Positions 16,590-25,345 of a DNA stretch of 35,161 nt are shown piece by piece. Numbering within the stretch: position 1 is the first letter of the stretch; each line of letters starts with the position of its first letter. The notes below the pieces were generated by a model. It worked only from the letters and a program-made list of their open reading frames with translations. It was not told the origin of the DNA and made no database searches. Position numbers and translations under genes: made by a program. Origin of the DNA: a bacterium (GTDB lineage Bacteria; Patescibacteriota; Minisyncoccia; Phycocordibacterales; UBA10002); contig JAUSFR010000013.1 of assembly GCA_030649775.1 (NCBI GenBank), positions 1-35,161 on the forward strand, written 5' to 3'.

Positions 16590-18119
16590 ATGTTTCCCTA
16601 TTTCAACAAACAAAACACTCTGCGTTTGTTGCAAAACCCACTCTGCATCATCCTGCTTGGGGTTGTCCTTCTCGGAGTAACCTCGTTTTTGAATGTACCC
16701 ATCGGGAACGATGAAGGCGGATGGGGATATATCGGACGGGCCTTCGCGAACGGGGAACTCCTTCCGTATTCAGGTATTGCGGACAACAAAACTCCGGGCA
16801 TTTTTTATCTGAACGCTTTGTCATACACGCTTTTTGGGGCGAATGTCTGGTTTCCCCGTTTGCTCGCGCTCATCGCCACCGTGCTTACGGCGCTCTTCAT
16901 ATACCGTGCTCTCAAGCACGCCGTCAACAAGCGAACCGCTCTTTTTTCGATGACAGCCTTTCTGCTTTTGATGCCTCTTCCTGCCGTGGACGGGTCATAC
17001 GCGCAAACCGAGACATTTATGAATTTGTTTGTCATTGTCTCTTTTTATTTTTTGGTTGTCGGAAGAACCTGGAAAAAATACACGCTCGCCGTCTTACTTT
17101 CCGGACTTTTTCTCGGTTTCGCTGTCGCGTTTAGACAAAGTGCGATAGTGAGCGTCTTTCCGCTCCTCGTCTTCCTGGCATTTTTTGTGGGTTATGACCA
17201 GAAGCGCTCCCTTACTGGCGCGGGCGTCTTCTTGCTTGGGGCGGGTGTCGCTACCGTACTTTCTCTACTTCCGTACGCGCTCCGTGGCGGACAGTTCATG
17301 GGTTACCTCAATGGCGCGTGGCTGTTTTTCCTCAAGGGTAATGTTGGGGTTATCACGGGTGGGCTTCTTCATAGGGTTTCGGGATTTCTTACCCACTTTT
17401 TTGTTCCCGAAATGTTTTTTCTCGCGAGTTCGGTGTTACTCTTGTGTGTCTTCTTCAAAAAGATAAAGCAGTCGGGACTACTCTTTGCGACCCCGCTTCT
17501 CGTTTGGGTCATTTCGGATTTTCTCTCATATAACCTTGAGGGAACGTATTTTCCGCATCATCTGAAGCTCCTCGTACTCTCGTGGTCCATTGCCTTTGGT
17601 GTTGTTGTGGACTTTTTCTTGAGGCGCGCTTCTTCGGAAGCAAGCGTCCCCGCGCTTACCTCCAAAGTGGATTCTGTGAAAAAAGAGGAGAGGGAAGGAT
17701 TGCACGGCGCTTTCGTGGTGGTGGCTCTTATTGTGTTCTTTGTATGCTTTCAAAATACCTATTACGGAACGGCACGAGCGTTTCTCAAAGGGAGCGTGAG
17801 ACACGATTTTCGGGACACGGGACTACTGGTAGAGCGTATGACACAGCAGGGCGACACCATCTATGTCTACGGCCTCCATACCGGCCCCATCTATTACTAT
17901 GCCCTTCGTAACAGTCCTAGCCGATACTTTGAGACGCAACAGCTCGGGATGGAGGGTGCGCTTCAAGAGCTCCAACGCAAACTTACAGAGAAACGACCGA
18001 AGATTATTGTTGTCCCTCTGGAGGAGGAGGTTCCTCCCTGGCTGTCGGCGTTTCTGGAACAAGGCTACCGTGAGGAGCCCCCGCAGTTTGGATATATGTT
18101 CTTCAAAGACACGCGCTAG
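16590..18119 (+). CDS. GT39/PMT-like polytopic membrane protein
   Basis: IGNDEGGWGYIGRAFANGELLPYSGIADNKTPGIFYLNALSYTLFG and many TM helices. Confidence 0.8.
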   Translation: MFPYFNKQNTLRLLQNPLCIILLGVVLLGVTSFLNVPIGNDEGGWGYIGRAFANGELLPYSGIADNKTPGIFYLNALSYTLFGANVWFPRLLALIATVLTALFIYRALKHAVNKRTALFSMTAFLLLMPLPAVDGSYAQTETFMNLFVIVSFYFLVVGRTWKKYTLAVLLSGLFLGFAVAFRQSAIVSVFPLLVFLAFFVGYDQKRSLTGAGVFLLGAGVATVLSLLPYALRGGQFMGYLNGAWLFFLKGNVGVITGGLLHRVSGFLTHFFVPEMFFLASSVLLLCVFFKKIKQSGLLFATPLLVWVISDFLSYNLEGTYFPHHLKLLVLSWSIAFGVVVDFFLRRASSEASVPALTSKVDSVKKEEREGLHGAFVVVALIVFFVCFQNTYYGTARAFLKGSVRHDFRDTGLLVERMTQQGDTIYVYGLHTGPIYYYALRNSPSRYFETQQLGMEGALQELQRKLTEKRPKIIVVPLEEEVPPWLSAFLEQGYREEPPQFGYMFFKDTR

Positions 18120-18847
18120 TTCGGGATTTTCTTCGGCAACGTTTTTTTGATGAGCCAAAAGTTCTTGAGAATGTGTACGATAATCTTCGGCAATTTTTTA
18201 ACGGGGAGTCCCCGTGAGATACCAAACCTCCGAGGGAAGTGACTCACCGGCACTTCGATTACCTTAAACCCGCCATATACCGCCTTTACCGAAAGTTCTG
18301 CGTTGTTGCAGTACTGCAAGCGCCACTCCTCGGTGAGTAGGAAGGTAACGAGCTTTCGTTTCATCAGTCTGAAGCCACAGTTGCTGTCGTGAAGACGTAC
18401 CCCAAAGTACCACGCGATAAACGTGTTAAAGACGTAGGTCAGCACCAAGCGATACAGCGCGTCCTTGCGCTCTTTTTTCCACCCCACCACCATATCGGCA
18501 TCCTGAAGCTTTTCATACATCTTCCAGAAGTCGTCGGGGTCGTGCTGTCCGTCGCTGTCGCTAAAAAAGATAACCTGATTTTTTGCCGCCCGAAGACCGT
18601 CACGCATGGCGTTTGTGTAGCCACGCTTGCCCTCACGCATATCAAGCGTGAGGTGGTAGGTATCCTTGATAGCGTGCAGGATGTCCTTGGTGCCGTCGGT
18701 ACTGCCGTCTTCACAGACGATACACTCGGACCCGGGGATTTTTGAGATGACCTTCTCGTAGAATTCCTTGATAACCTCTTTGATGCTTCCCGCCTCTTGG
18801 TGGACGACAAGTACGAGCGAGATGGGTTGTAGCGGGTTTGGGGTCAT
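18116..18847 (-). CDS. GT2 glycosyltransferase
   Basis: SLVLVVHQEAGSIKEVIKEFYEKV, ECIVCEDGSTDGTKDIL, FSDSDGQHDPDDFWKM. Confidence 0.9.
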   Translation of the reverse strand: MTPNPLQPISLVLVVHQEAGSIKEVIKEFYEKVISKIPGSECIVCEDGSTDGTKDILHAIKDTYHLTLDMREGKRGYTNAMRDGLRAAKNQVIFFSDSDGQHDPDDFWKMYEKLQDADMVVGWKKERKDALYRLVLTYVFNTFIAWYFGVRLHDSNCGFRLMKRKLVTFLLTEEWRLQYCNNAELSVKAVYGGFKVIEVPVSHFPRRFGISRGLPVKKLPKIIVHILKNFWLIKKTLPKKIPN

Positions 18848-20157
18848 AACCGATTTAATTTTTCGGCAAGCGCCATAGCATGTTCAATAACTTTGTCGGA
18901 GTTCATATACTCAAACTCGGCAAAACGTCCGCACGATTCAATTCCGTTACTGCGTAAATATGACAGGACCGAATCGGTGTCCTTGCGGTGATTGAGGGTA
19001 TACATGACGTACGCGTATTTTTCTTTTCTGATGTCGGTAAAATTGACCTCTTTCTTGGAATCAATAAAGCCAACCCGCGCCATATCGGACACACACCGTT
19101 CTATAATCTGTTTCGGGGTCATTGTGTCGTAGCGGTCGTGCTCCCTAAAGGTTACCTCAAGCATAAAAGTGGACGACCCGGGTTTGTGGTAATGTCTACC
19201 CATAAAATCGAGCTTGCTCATCCGGTGAAAGATAACATCTTTTTGGGGCACGTTAAAGGCAAAATGCTTTCCCACGTTTTCTTTTTTGACGTTTACGATG
19301 ACAATATAAATAGAATTGTAGAGTAAGCGGTTTACGGCACTCATGATGTCTTCCGGCACGGAGGGGAGTATCCGCATCAGTTCGTGGATGGGCATACAGC
19401 TTATGATACGGTCAAACAAAAACTCCCCGGTGGGCGTTTTGACGCTCCACTGACCACCTTTTTTTACCACGGCTGAAGCTCCACTCTCCGCGTAAATCTC
19501 CACTCCTTTTTTCTCTATCTTTTTCTTTACCGCGTCAATCATAGATTGATATCCGCCCTTTTTGGGGTAGTGGAAAAAGAGCTGGTGGAGATACCCCTCG
19601 GAATATTTGCCTTTGGCGGAATTGATAATGTCTTCATCGGGCGGTCTCGGGATACGGCCGACCATCTGGGTGTCCAGCATCGAGGGGTCAAATTTCCAGA
19701 TTTTTTCGTTGTAGGGCTGGAGATAGGTGCGCGTGATACCTTCACCGAATGTTTTCAGAAAAAAGGCGAGCATATTTTCCGCGGGCATGTCTTTATACGG
19801 ATTGTGCAAAAAGGAACTTAGACAGTAGGCAATTGCCTCTTTATCCTTCAGTTGACCCAAAAAGTTCTCAAACGGATACGTGATGTATTTTCCGTTAAGA
19901 AAGATGAGGTTTGAGCGCTTCATCCGATTGGTCGGGGTGATGGTGGTCATGTAGTCCAGCACTTTTTGGTTTTTGGAGAACATAATATGCGGGCCGATAT
20001 CGTAGGTTACCCCGCCCGCGCTGTAGGAACGGCAGAGTCCTCCGACTTTCTTTTCCTTTTCCAGAATGGCGATATCGGGTTCATGCAAAAAATCCGCGAG
20101 ACTAAGTCCCGCAATACCTCCGCCCAAAATCCCTATTTTCTTTCGCACGATAGCCAT
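18844..20157 (-). CDS. FAD-dependent oxidoreductase, UDP-galactopyranose mutase-like/amine oxidase family
   Basis: KIGILGGGIAGLSLADFL...EKEKKVGGLCRSYSAGGVTYDIGPHIMF...MPIHELMRILP. Confidence 0.82.
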   Translation of the reverse strand: MAIVRKKIGILGGGIAGLSLADFLHEPDIAILEKEKKVGGLCRSYSAGGVTYDIGPHIMFSKNQKVLDYMTTITPTNRMKRSNLIFLNGKYITYPFENFLGQLKDKEAIAYCLSSFLHNPYKDMPAENMLAFFLKTFGEGITRTYLQPYNEKIWKFDPSMLDTQMVGRIPRPPDEDIINSAKGKYSEGYLHQLFFHYPKKGGYQSMIDAVKKKIEKKGVEIYAESGASAVVKKGGQWSVKTPTGEFLFDRIISCMPIHELMRILPSVPEDIMSAVNRLLYNSIYIVIVNVKKENVGKHFAFNVPQKDVIFHRMSKLDFMGRHYHKPGSSTFMLEVTFREHDRYDTMTPKQIIERCVSDMARVGFIDSKKEVNFTDIRKEKYAYVMYTLNHRKDTDSVLSYLRSNGIESCGRFAEFEYMNSDKVIEHAMALAEKLNRL

Positions 20158-20164
20158 AGAGTAA

Positions 20165-20728
20165 TCAAGACGTCTTTTTAAAATGGTCGGTGATAAGATG
20201 GAACACCATCATATGGATATCTTCCACCACTCCGTAGTCGTTACTTTCGACGACGAGGCAGTCATCCACGAGTTTCTTTGCTTTTCCTCCCTCAAACCCG
20301 AACATTCCGAATGTGTCCACCCCCATCGATTGGGCAACCCGTATAGCTTCCAAGATGTTTGGCGAATTTCCGCTCGCGGAAATCGGGATAAATATATCAC
20401 CCTTTTGTGCAAAGTTCTTGAGTCCCTCGGAGAATACATAGTCGTACCCCGCGTCGTTCCCCCATGCCGTGAGGAGTGGTACATTGTCGCTTAAGCATAC
20501 GGCTCGTATTCCTTTTTTGGCTTTCCCTACAAGAATGGTTTTGCCCAAATCACACGCGATATGCGAAGCGGTGGCCGCACTCCCGCCGTTTCCGGCAAAG
20601 AAAACGCGTGTACCCCCTTTGAGCGCCTTTCCAAGTTTTTGCTCCAAGCGCGCAATCTTTTGCGCGTCAATCGTGTCCAGCGTCTTTCGTAGTCGGCTCA
20701 AGTAGTGTTGTGGATTGAATGCGCTCAT
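20165..20728 (-). CDS. gmhA: SIS-domain sedoheptulose 7-phosphate isomerase-like
   Basis: GTRVFFAGNGGSAATASHIACDLGKT, SASGNSPNILEAI, DIHMMVFHLITDHF. Confidence 0.88.
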   Translation of the reverse strand: MSAFNPQHYLSRLRKTLDTIDAQKIARLEQKLGKALKGGTRVFFAGNGGSAATASHIACDLGKTILVGKAKKGIRAVCLSDNVPLLTAWGNDAGYDYVFSEGLKNFAQKGDIFIPISASGNSPNILEAIRVAQSMGVDTFGMFGFEGGKAKKLVDDCLVVESNDYGVVEDIHMMVFHLITDHFKKTS

Positions 20729-21708
20729 TCGTGAATGAAGATTATTTTACTACCTTCCGGCTCAAAGCAGACCGGTACAGGTCGAAGTTTTGGAAGCGCC
20801 TTTACAATGGCCTCGTGTCTTTCGAGAGGAGCGTAGAACATTAAAAAACCTCCGCCTCCCGCGCCGAGCACCTTACCGCCGAGTGCGCCATTTTGTCGGC
20901 CTACGGTATACCACCTGTCTATGTCGGGGGAGGTGATACCCGTCGCCATCTCTTTCTTGTACATCCAACCGGTATGCAAAATGTCTCCGATACCGCCAAG
21001 CGCATTTTTTTGGAGTTCGGTATGAAAGTCGTGAGCGAGCGCGACCATTTTTTTCATCAGCGTGAAGAGCTTTTTGTTTTTGTCTAAATTCGCACTTTGC
21101 TCCGAGAGCACACCCGACGCCTTTCGGCTAATTCCCGTATAGAGGAGCAAAATGTTCTTCTCAAGGTCGCGTTTGGTATTGGGAAGGCACACCACCGGAT
21201 GGACGCTCACGCGATGGTCTTCGTGGAACAACATCTTGTTAAACCCGCCGTACGCTACGCTGTGCTGGTCCTGTCGCCCGATAGGCTCTTTCAGTATATC
21301 CATCTCAATTTCGCAGGCTTGCTTCGCGAGTGACCTCGGCGAGCTAAACTGCCGATTGTACGCCTGGAGGGCGTTTAAGAGTCCCACCGTAAAGGCGCTT
21401 GAGGAGCCAAGGCCGGTGCCCTTTGAGGGGATATCGGCAATGGAGGTGATTTCCACTCCGCCCGGGATATTTAGTTTTCGGAGCACTTCGCGGACAATCG
21501 GGTGCTTGATACGCTCGGGCCTTCTCACATTTTCTGTTTTGGAGTAGCTTAACCGAATGTCGCCATCAAATTTCTTGTTGACGGTCACGTAAATATATTT
21601 ATCAATCGTGCTCGTGATGACCGCGCCTTCGGACCGCTCATAAAAAGACGGCAAATCGCTTCCGCCACCGACAAAACTCATTCGCAGGGGTGTTTTGGAA
21701 ATAATCAT
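20725..21708 (-). CDS. hddA: GHMP kinase, D-glycero-D-manno-heptose 7-phosphate kinase-like
   Basis: MIISKTPLRMSFVGGGSDLPSFYER, GTGLGSSSAFTVGLLNAL, GRQDQHSVAYGGFNKMLF, GALGGKVLGAGGGGFLMFY. Confidence 0.88.
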   Translation of the reverse strand: MIISKTPLRMSFVGGGSDLPSFYERSEGAVITSTIDKYIYVTVNKKFDGDIRLSYSKTENVRRPERIKHPIVREVLRKLNIPGGVEITSIADIPSKGTGLGSSSAFTVGLLNALQAYNRQFSSPRSLAKQACEIEMDILKEPIGRQDQHSVAYGGFNKMLFHEDHRVSVHPVVCLPNTKRDLEKNILLLYTGISRKASGVLSEQSANLDKNKKLFTLMKKMVALAHDFHTELQKNALGGIGDILHTGWMYKKEMATGITSPDIDRWYTVGRQNGALGGKVLGAGGGGFLMFYAPLERHEAIVKALPKLRPVPVCFEPEGSKIIFIHE

Positions 21709-21758
21709 AGTCGTAAAAACTCGTGTGTACCTAGTAATCTAGCACCTCGTGGCGGGAA

Positions 21759-21786
21759 TTGACAAATCACATTAAATCAGTATAAT
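21759..21786 (+). promoter_or_regulatory. Consensus sigma70-type promoter
   Basis: TTGACA (21759-21764)-N16-TATAAT (21781-21786). Confidence 0.8.
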
Positions 21787-21844
21787 CACCCGAAATGTCC
21801 TTTTGAGAGAGAGGCAGTCAAAAACCACAAAACGAAGGAGAACT

Positions 21845-22702
21845 ATGCACAATATCAGTCTGACCCTCACCGGTCAGAAGGTTACTGCGGGCGGAACACG
21901 TCAGCCGGTCACCAAACGGATGATAACGAGGCCGTGGCAGGCGCTACAGCCGGCGGGGGGAACCGTTTGTCCTTTTTGCCCACCGGAGCGCAGTGGCAAA
22001 CTGGACAAGCTGGAGGCACAGGGCGAAGTCATTGAGTGGTATCCGAGTAAGGAAAACTACAAGTTGGTTTCGCTCAAAAACATCTTCACCCCGTTCCTCT
22101 ACCACGAACTGCTGGTTCCGAAAGATGAGCACCTGTGGCCGAGTAGCGTAACCGAACTTGCGGAGGTGCTGAAAATCATTTTCCGCATTCTGCGAGAACG
22201 GGTGTTTCCAGTCAGGGGCGTAGAGAGCGCGCAATTCGGCTTCCACCATGGTCAGCATGCGGGACAAAACATGTCGCACCCGCATTGGCACATCATAGGG
22301 AGCGACTGGCCAACACACAGTGAGTGCGAGTGGTGCGAATGGCGACAAAAAGAAAGCTCCATTCTTTTTAAAAGTGAATCGTTCGTCGCTCTGCTTGATG
22401 GTGTCCGTGCGGGCGAAACCGTTATCGTCAGTCGCGTCCATCATCAGAAATGGGAGGGAAAGGAAGACGAGATAGCGGACAGGCTGGGGCAAGTGGTACG
22501 GCTGTTCCAAGAACGCTTCAACAACCCCGACTTCATCATAAGTTCCGCTCTGGAGTCAGGTGGTCACTTCTGGCTGTCCTATACCCCCATTTTGAACCAG
22601 TGGGGATGCACCGAGGTTCTCGCCACAAGAGGGCTCGGTCCGTACGCTCACCCATGTTCGCCTGAAGCGATGCTTCAGTACCTTCGCACAGGGAAGCTTT
22701 AG
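21845..22702 (+). CDS. HIT-superfamily, galactose-1-phosphate uridylyltransferase-like protein
   Basis: CPFCPPER Zn-type pair, QNMSHPHWHIIG active-site-like motif, SECEWC; SD-like AAGGAG just upstream; start trimmed from ORF-track M at 21803. Confidence 0.7.
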   Translation: MHNISLTLTGQKVTAGGTRQPVTKRMITRPWQALQPAGGTVCPFCPPERSGKLDKLEAQGEVIEWYPSKENYKLVSLKNIFTPFLYHELLVPKDEHLWPSSVTELAEVLKIIFRILRERVFPVRGVESAQFGFHHGQHAGQNMSHPHWHIIGSDWPTHSECEWCEWRQKESSILFKSESFVALLDGVRAGETVIVSRVHHQKWEGKEDEIADRLGQVVRLFQERFNNPDFIISSALESGGHFWLSYTPILNQWGCTEVLATRGLGPYAHPCSPEAMLQYLRTGKL

Positions 22703-22723
22703 GCTTCACCACGCAAAACTTCT

Positions 22724-22757
22724 AGCCAATCTTTCCACGCGAAGATTGGCTATTTTC
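22724..22757. terminator. Terminator hairpin shared by converging genes
   Basis: AGCCAATCTT-TCCACGCG-AAGATTGGCT followed by ATTTTCTT; overlaps stop of the minus-strand gene at 22750-22752. Confidence 0.75.
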
Positions 22758-24078
22758 TTAGAATGAAATTGACTGCTCGTAGCAAATCTTTTTTCAGCGT
22801 GATAGGAATACGGTTTTTGGTGCTTGCGACATCAATGTCTTTACATCCGTAACCCGTTTTCACTCCCACAAACGGAACTCGGGCGTTTCCGGCCGTTTCG
22901 GCATCACGAAGACTGTCTCCCACAAAGTAGCTTTTCTTCACATCTATATTGAGTTCCTTTACCGCCCGCTCTAGCATCCCCGTTTTTGGCTTTCGACAAT
23001 CGCACGCGATTTTATATTTTTTGTTTTCTCCTTTGAACCCCTTGTCCGGATGGTGCGGGCAAAAATAAATGCCGTCCAGTTTTGCCCCCTCACGGCCGAG
23101 AAGCGTTTCCATTTTTTTATGGATGTGGAGCACGTCGTCAAATGAACACAAGCCCTTGGCCACCACCGGCTGGTTGGAAATCACCACCGCGAAGTAATCA
23201 CTCGCGTTGATGCTTTGTATAGCTTTCGCGACATCAGGCAAGAGTTCAAAGTCTTGTGGGTGGTGCAGGTTTCCCACTTCCTTATTGATGACCCCGTCAC
23301 GGTCCAAAAAGATTGCCGGTCGTTTGTGTTGAAGGCTCATTTTGCCAAATCTACCGCTACGGACATCACGGTTAACCTCGCGAAGCCTCTCTGGGGTACC
23401 GATATCTTTTATGTATTCGGGAGTGAAGTAGGCGACAAAGGAGTTTTTCTGTGTGCGTAGGGTGTTTGGAAACACATCACGTCCAAAGTCCGCGTGCGTG
23501 CCTTCCGGTATATACTCAAAAATCTTTGGGGTGAGCACGTAGAGTGGAGTGCTCACCAAATTGCGAAACCAGAGTTCGGGAGAATGAGGCTTGGTCAAGA
23601 ATGACAAGATAAGATTGTCGGAGCTCATTTCCACGAGGTTGCTGTCCATCGGGTGGTCGTTTGGATGTACCGCGAGAGTACCAACAAGCGTCTTGTGTTT
23701 CACTTTTTGACGCGCGTGAAAAGCGAGCAGACGCTTGAGGTCCACCTGCATAAGCTCATCTCCATAGAGCACCAAGAAGTCCGTGGTCAAATGCTTTTCC
23801 GCCGACTTTACGGCTCCCGCGGTACCGAGCGGTAAATCCTCCGAAAGACAACGGATGGAGAGGCCAAAACGAGACCCGTTCCCGCAGAATTTCTCTATGT
23901 GTTCTCCGAGGTGGTTCGTTAGTATAAAAACGTTCTTAAACCCGTGCGACTTGAGGAGGTTTAATTGGTATTCGAGCAGGGGTTTGCCGGCAATGGGGAG
24001 GAGGGCTTTGGGTACGCGCCTACCGCGCTCGCCCATTCGTGTTCCTTTTCCTCCCGCGATGATAACCGCCGTGTTCAT
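22750..24078 (-). CDS. Fusion: nucleotidyltransferase (HddC-like) + HAD D,D-heptose 1,7-bisphosphate phosphatase (GmhB-like)
   Basis: N-term AVIIAGGKGTRMGERGRRVPKALLPIAGKPLLEYQ; C-term AIFLDRDGVINKEVGNL...SNQPVVAKGL...YFCPHHPDKGF...CDCRKPKTGML...YFVGDSLRDAETAGNA. Confidence 0.92.
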   Translation of the reverse strand: MNTAVIIAGGKGTRMGERGRRVPKALLPIAGKPLLEYQLNLLKSHGFKNVFILTNHLGEHIEKFCGNGSRFGLSIRCLSEDLPLGTAGAVKSAEKHLTTDFLVLYGDELMQVDLKRLLAFHARQKVKHKTLVGTLAVHPNDHPMDSNLVEMSSDNLILSFLTKPHSPELWFRNLVSTPLYVLTPKIFEYIPEGTHADFGRDVFPNTLRTQKNSFVAYFTPEYIKDIGTPERLREVNRDVRSGRFGKMSLQHKRPAIFLDRDGVINKEVGNLHHPQDFELLPDVAKAIQSINASDYFAVVISNQPVVAKGLCSFDDVLHIHKKMETLLGREGAKLDGIYFCPHHPDKGFKGENKKYKIACDCRKPKTGMLERAVKELNIDVKKSYFVGDSLRDAETAGNARVPFVGVKTGYGCKDIDVASTKNRIPITLKKDLLRAVNFILRK

Positions 24079-24145
24079 AAGATAAACATACCAATCTACG
24101 AATAATACTAATGATACGAATACCTACGAATAACGGGGATACCTT

Positions 24146-24214
24146 GCGCTCCCGCACAGGATTCGGGGCGACAACACAGGGTGAAGCGCCCCGTGGTGTC
24201 GCACCCTACACTTA
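24146..24214. repeat. GC-rich imperfect inverted repeat, probably a dispersed element
   Basis: GGGGCGACAACACAGGGTGAAGCGCCCCGTGGTGTCGCACCCT: nested pairings GGGGCG/CGCCCC, GCGACAACAC/GTGGTGTCGC, AGGGTG/CACCCT. Confidence 0.6.
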
Positions 24215-25183
24215 CGAATGCTTCATTTTTAAATCCGCTAGTATATCCTTCGCACCCGCACTGAAGGCTTCAAGAGAGGTGGGGTACTTCGGTTTCCAAC
24301 CCAAGGATTTGAGTTTGGATACATCAAGGCGTACCGTGTGCACGTCTCCCGGCCACCCGCGCACTCCGCCGGCAAACCGTACTTCCACATTTTTGAGTCC
24401 CATTTCCGCGATGACGATATCCGCGATGTCGCGCACAAACACCCCGCCCGTCGTGCCCAAGTTAAACAAATTGAGAGGCTCATGCGCATGCACGAGCCCG
24501 AACAGCATTCCATCTACGCAATCGTGCACCTCAATGTACGGCTTGGATTGTTTTCCGTCTCCGAGCACGGGAAGTACGGACGGGTCTTTCTTCAATTTTT
24601 CGTAGAAATCCAAGACAACGCCGTGTGTGGGTCGCTTTCCCACGATATTACCGAAGCGATACATCCACGCCTGTATGCCGAAATTGTGAACGTACGCGGA
24701 GATGACGGCCTCGCAGGCGAGTTTACTCGCTCCATAAAAAGAAATGGGGAGAAGCGGTCCATAATTTTCGGCGGTGGGGGAGACGGTCGCCTCGCCGTAG
24801 ACGACGTTACTTGAAGTGAACACGAGTTTCCCCACACCGGTCTCGCGCATAGCCTGAAGCACGTTGTAAGTCGCTGCCGTTCCTTGCTCCAAGTCAATAT
24901 CGGGATTTTTAGAGCTCTTGATAATATTGGAGTTGGCGGCAAGGTGAAAGACAACGTCCCTGCCCTTCATCGCCTTCGTGAGTTTCCCGACTTCCAAAAG
25001 GTCGGCTTCCACAAACGCAAATTTTGGGTTTCCGAAGTGTGGGGCAATGAATTCCTTTTTCCCAAGCGAAAGATTGTCGTACACAACGACATCATTCCCT
25101 TCGGCCATCAGCCTGTCCACAAGATGGCTCCCGATAAATCCGGCTCCGCCGGTCACCAATACTTTTTTAATGTGTTTTACCAT
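24212..25183 (-). CDS. NAD-dependent epimerase/dehydratase (UDP-glucose 4-epimerase-like SDR)
   Basis: KKVLVTGGAGFIGSHLVDRLMAEGNDVVVYDNLSLG, TSSNVVYGEA, FYGASKLACE, YRFGNIVGKR; start trimmed from ORF-track M at 25255. Confidence 0.9.
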   Translation of the reverse strand: MVKHIKKVLVTGGAGFIGSHLVDRLMAEGNDVVVYDNLSLGKKEFIAPHFGNPKFAFVEADLLEVGKLTKAMKGRDVVFHLAANSNIIKSSKNPDIDLEQGTAATYNVLQAMRETGVGKLVFTSSNVVYGEATVSPTAENYGPLLPISFYGASKLACEAVISAYVHNFGIQAWMYRFGNIVGKRPTHGVVLDFYEKLKKDPSVLPVLGDGKQSKPYIEVHDCVDGMLFGLVHAHEPLNLFNLGTTGGVFVRDIADIVIAEMGLKNVEVRFAGGVRGWPGDVHTVRLDVSKLKSLGWKPKYPTSLEAFSAGAKDILADLKMKHS

Positions 25184-25212
25184 AAAAAAGAAACTTACCA
25201 AAAAACTAAACA

Positions 25213-25345
25213 ATTTCCAAAGCACAAGAACCCAAAAATTCAAACAAAGCCCCAAACCGTCCCAAACTGTTCAAACCATCTGTCCTGTTTGTGTTTTGCA
25301 TCATTGTGTTTTGTGTGGGTTTTTGGGTATTGTGCTTTGTGCTTT
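25213..25345. repeat. Imperfect fold-back low-complexity repeat overlapping the 3' end of an aminotransferase gene
   Basis: Left AAAGCACAAGAACCCAAAAA (25219-25238) against right TTTTTGGGTATTGTGCTTT (25320-25338). Confidence 0.7.
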
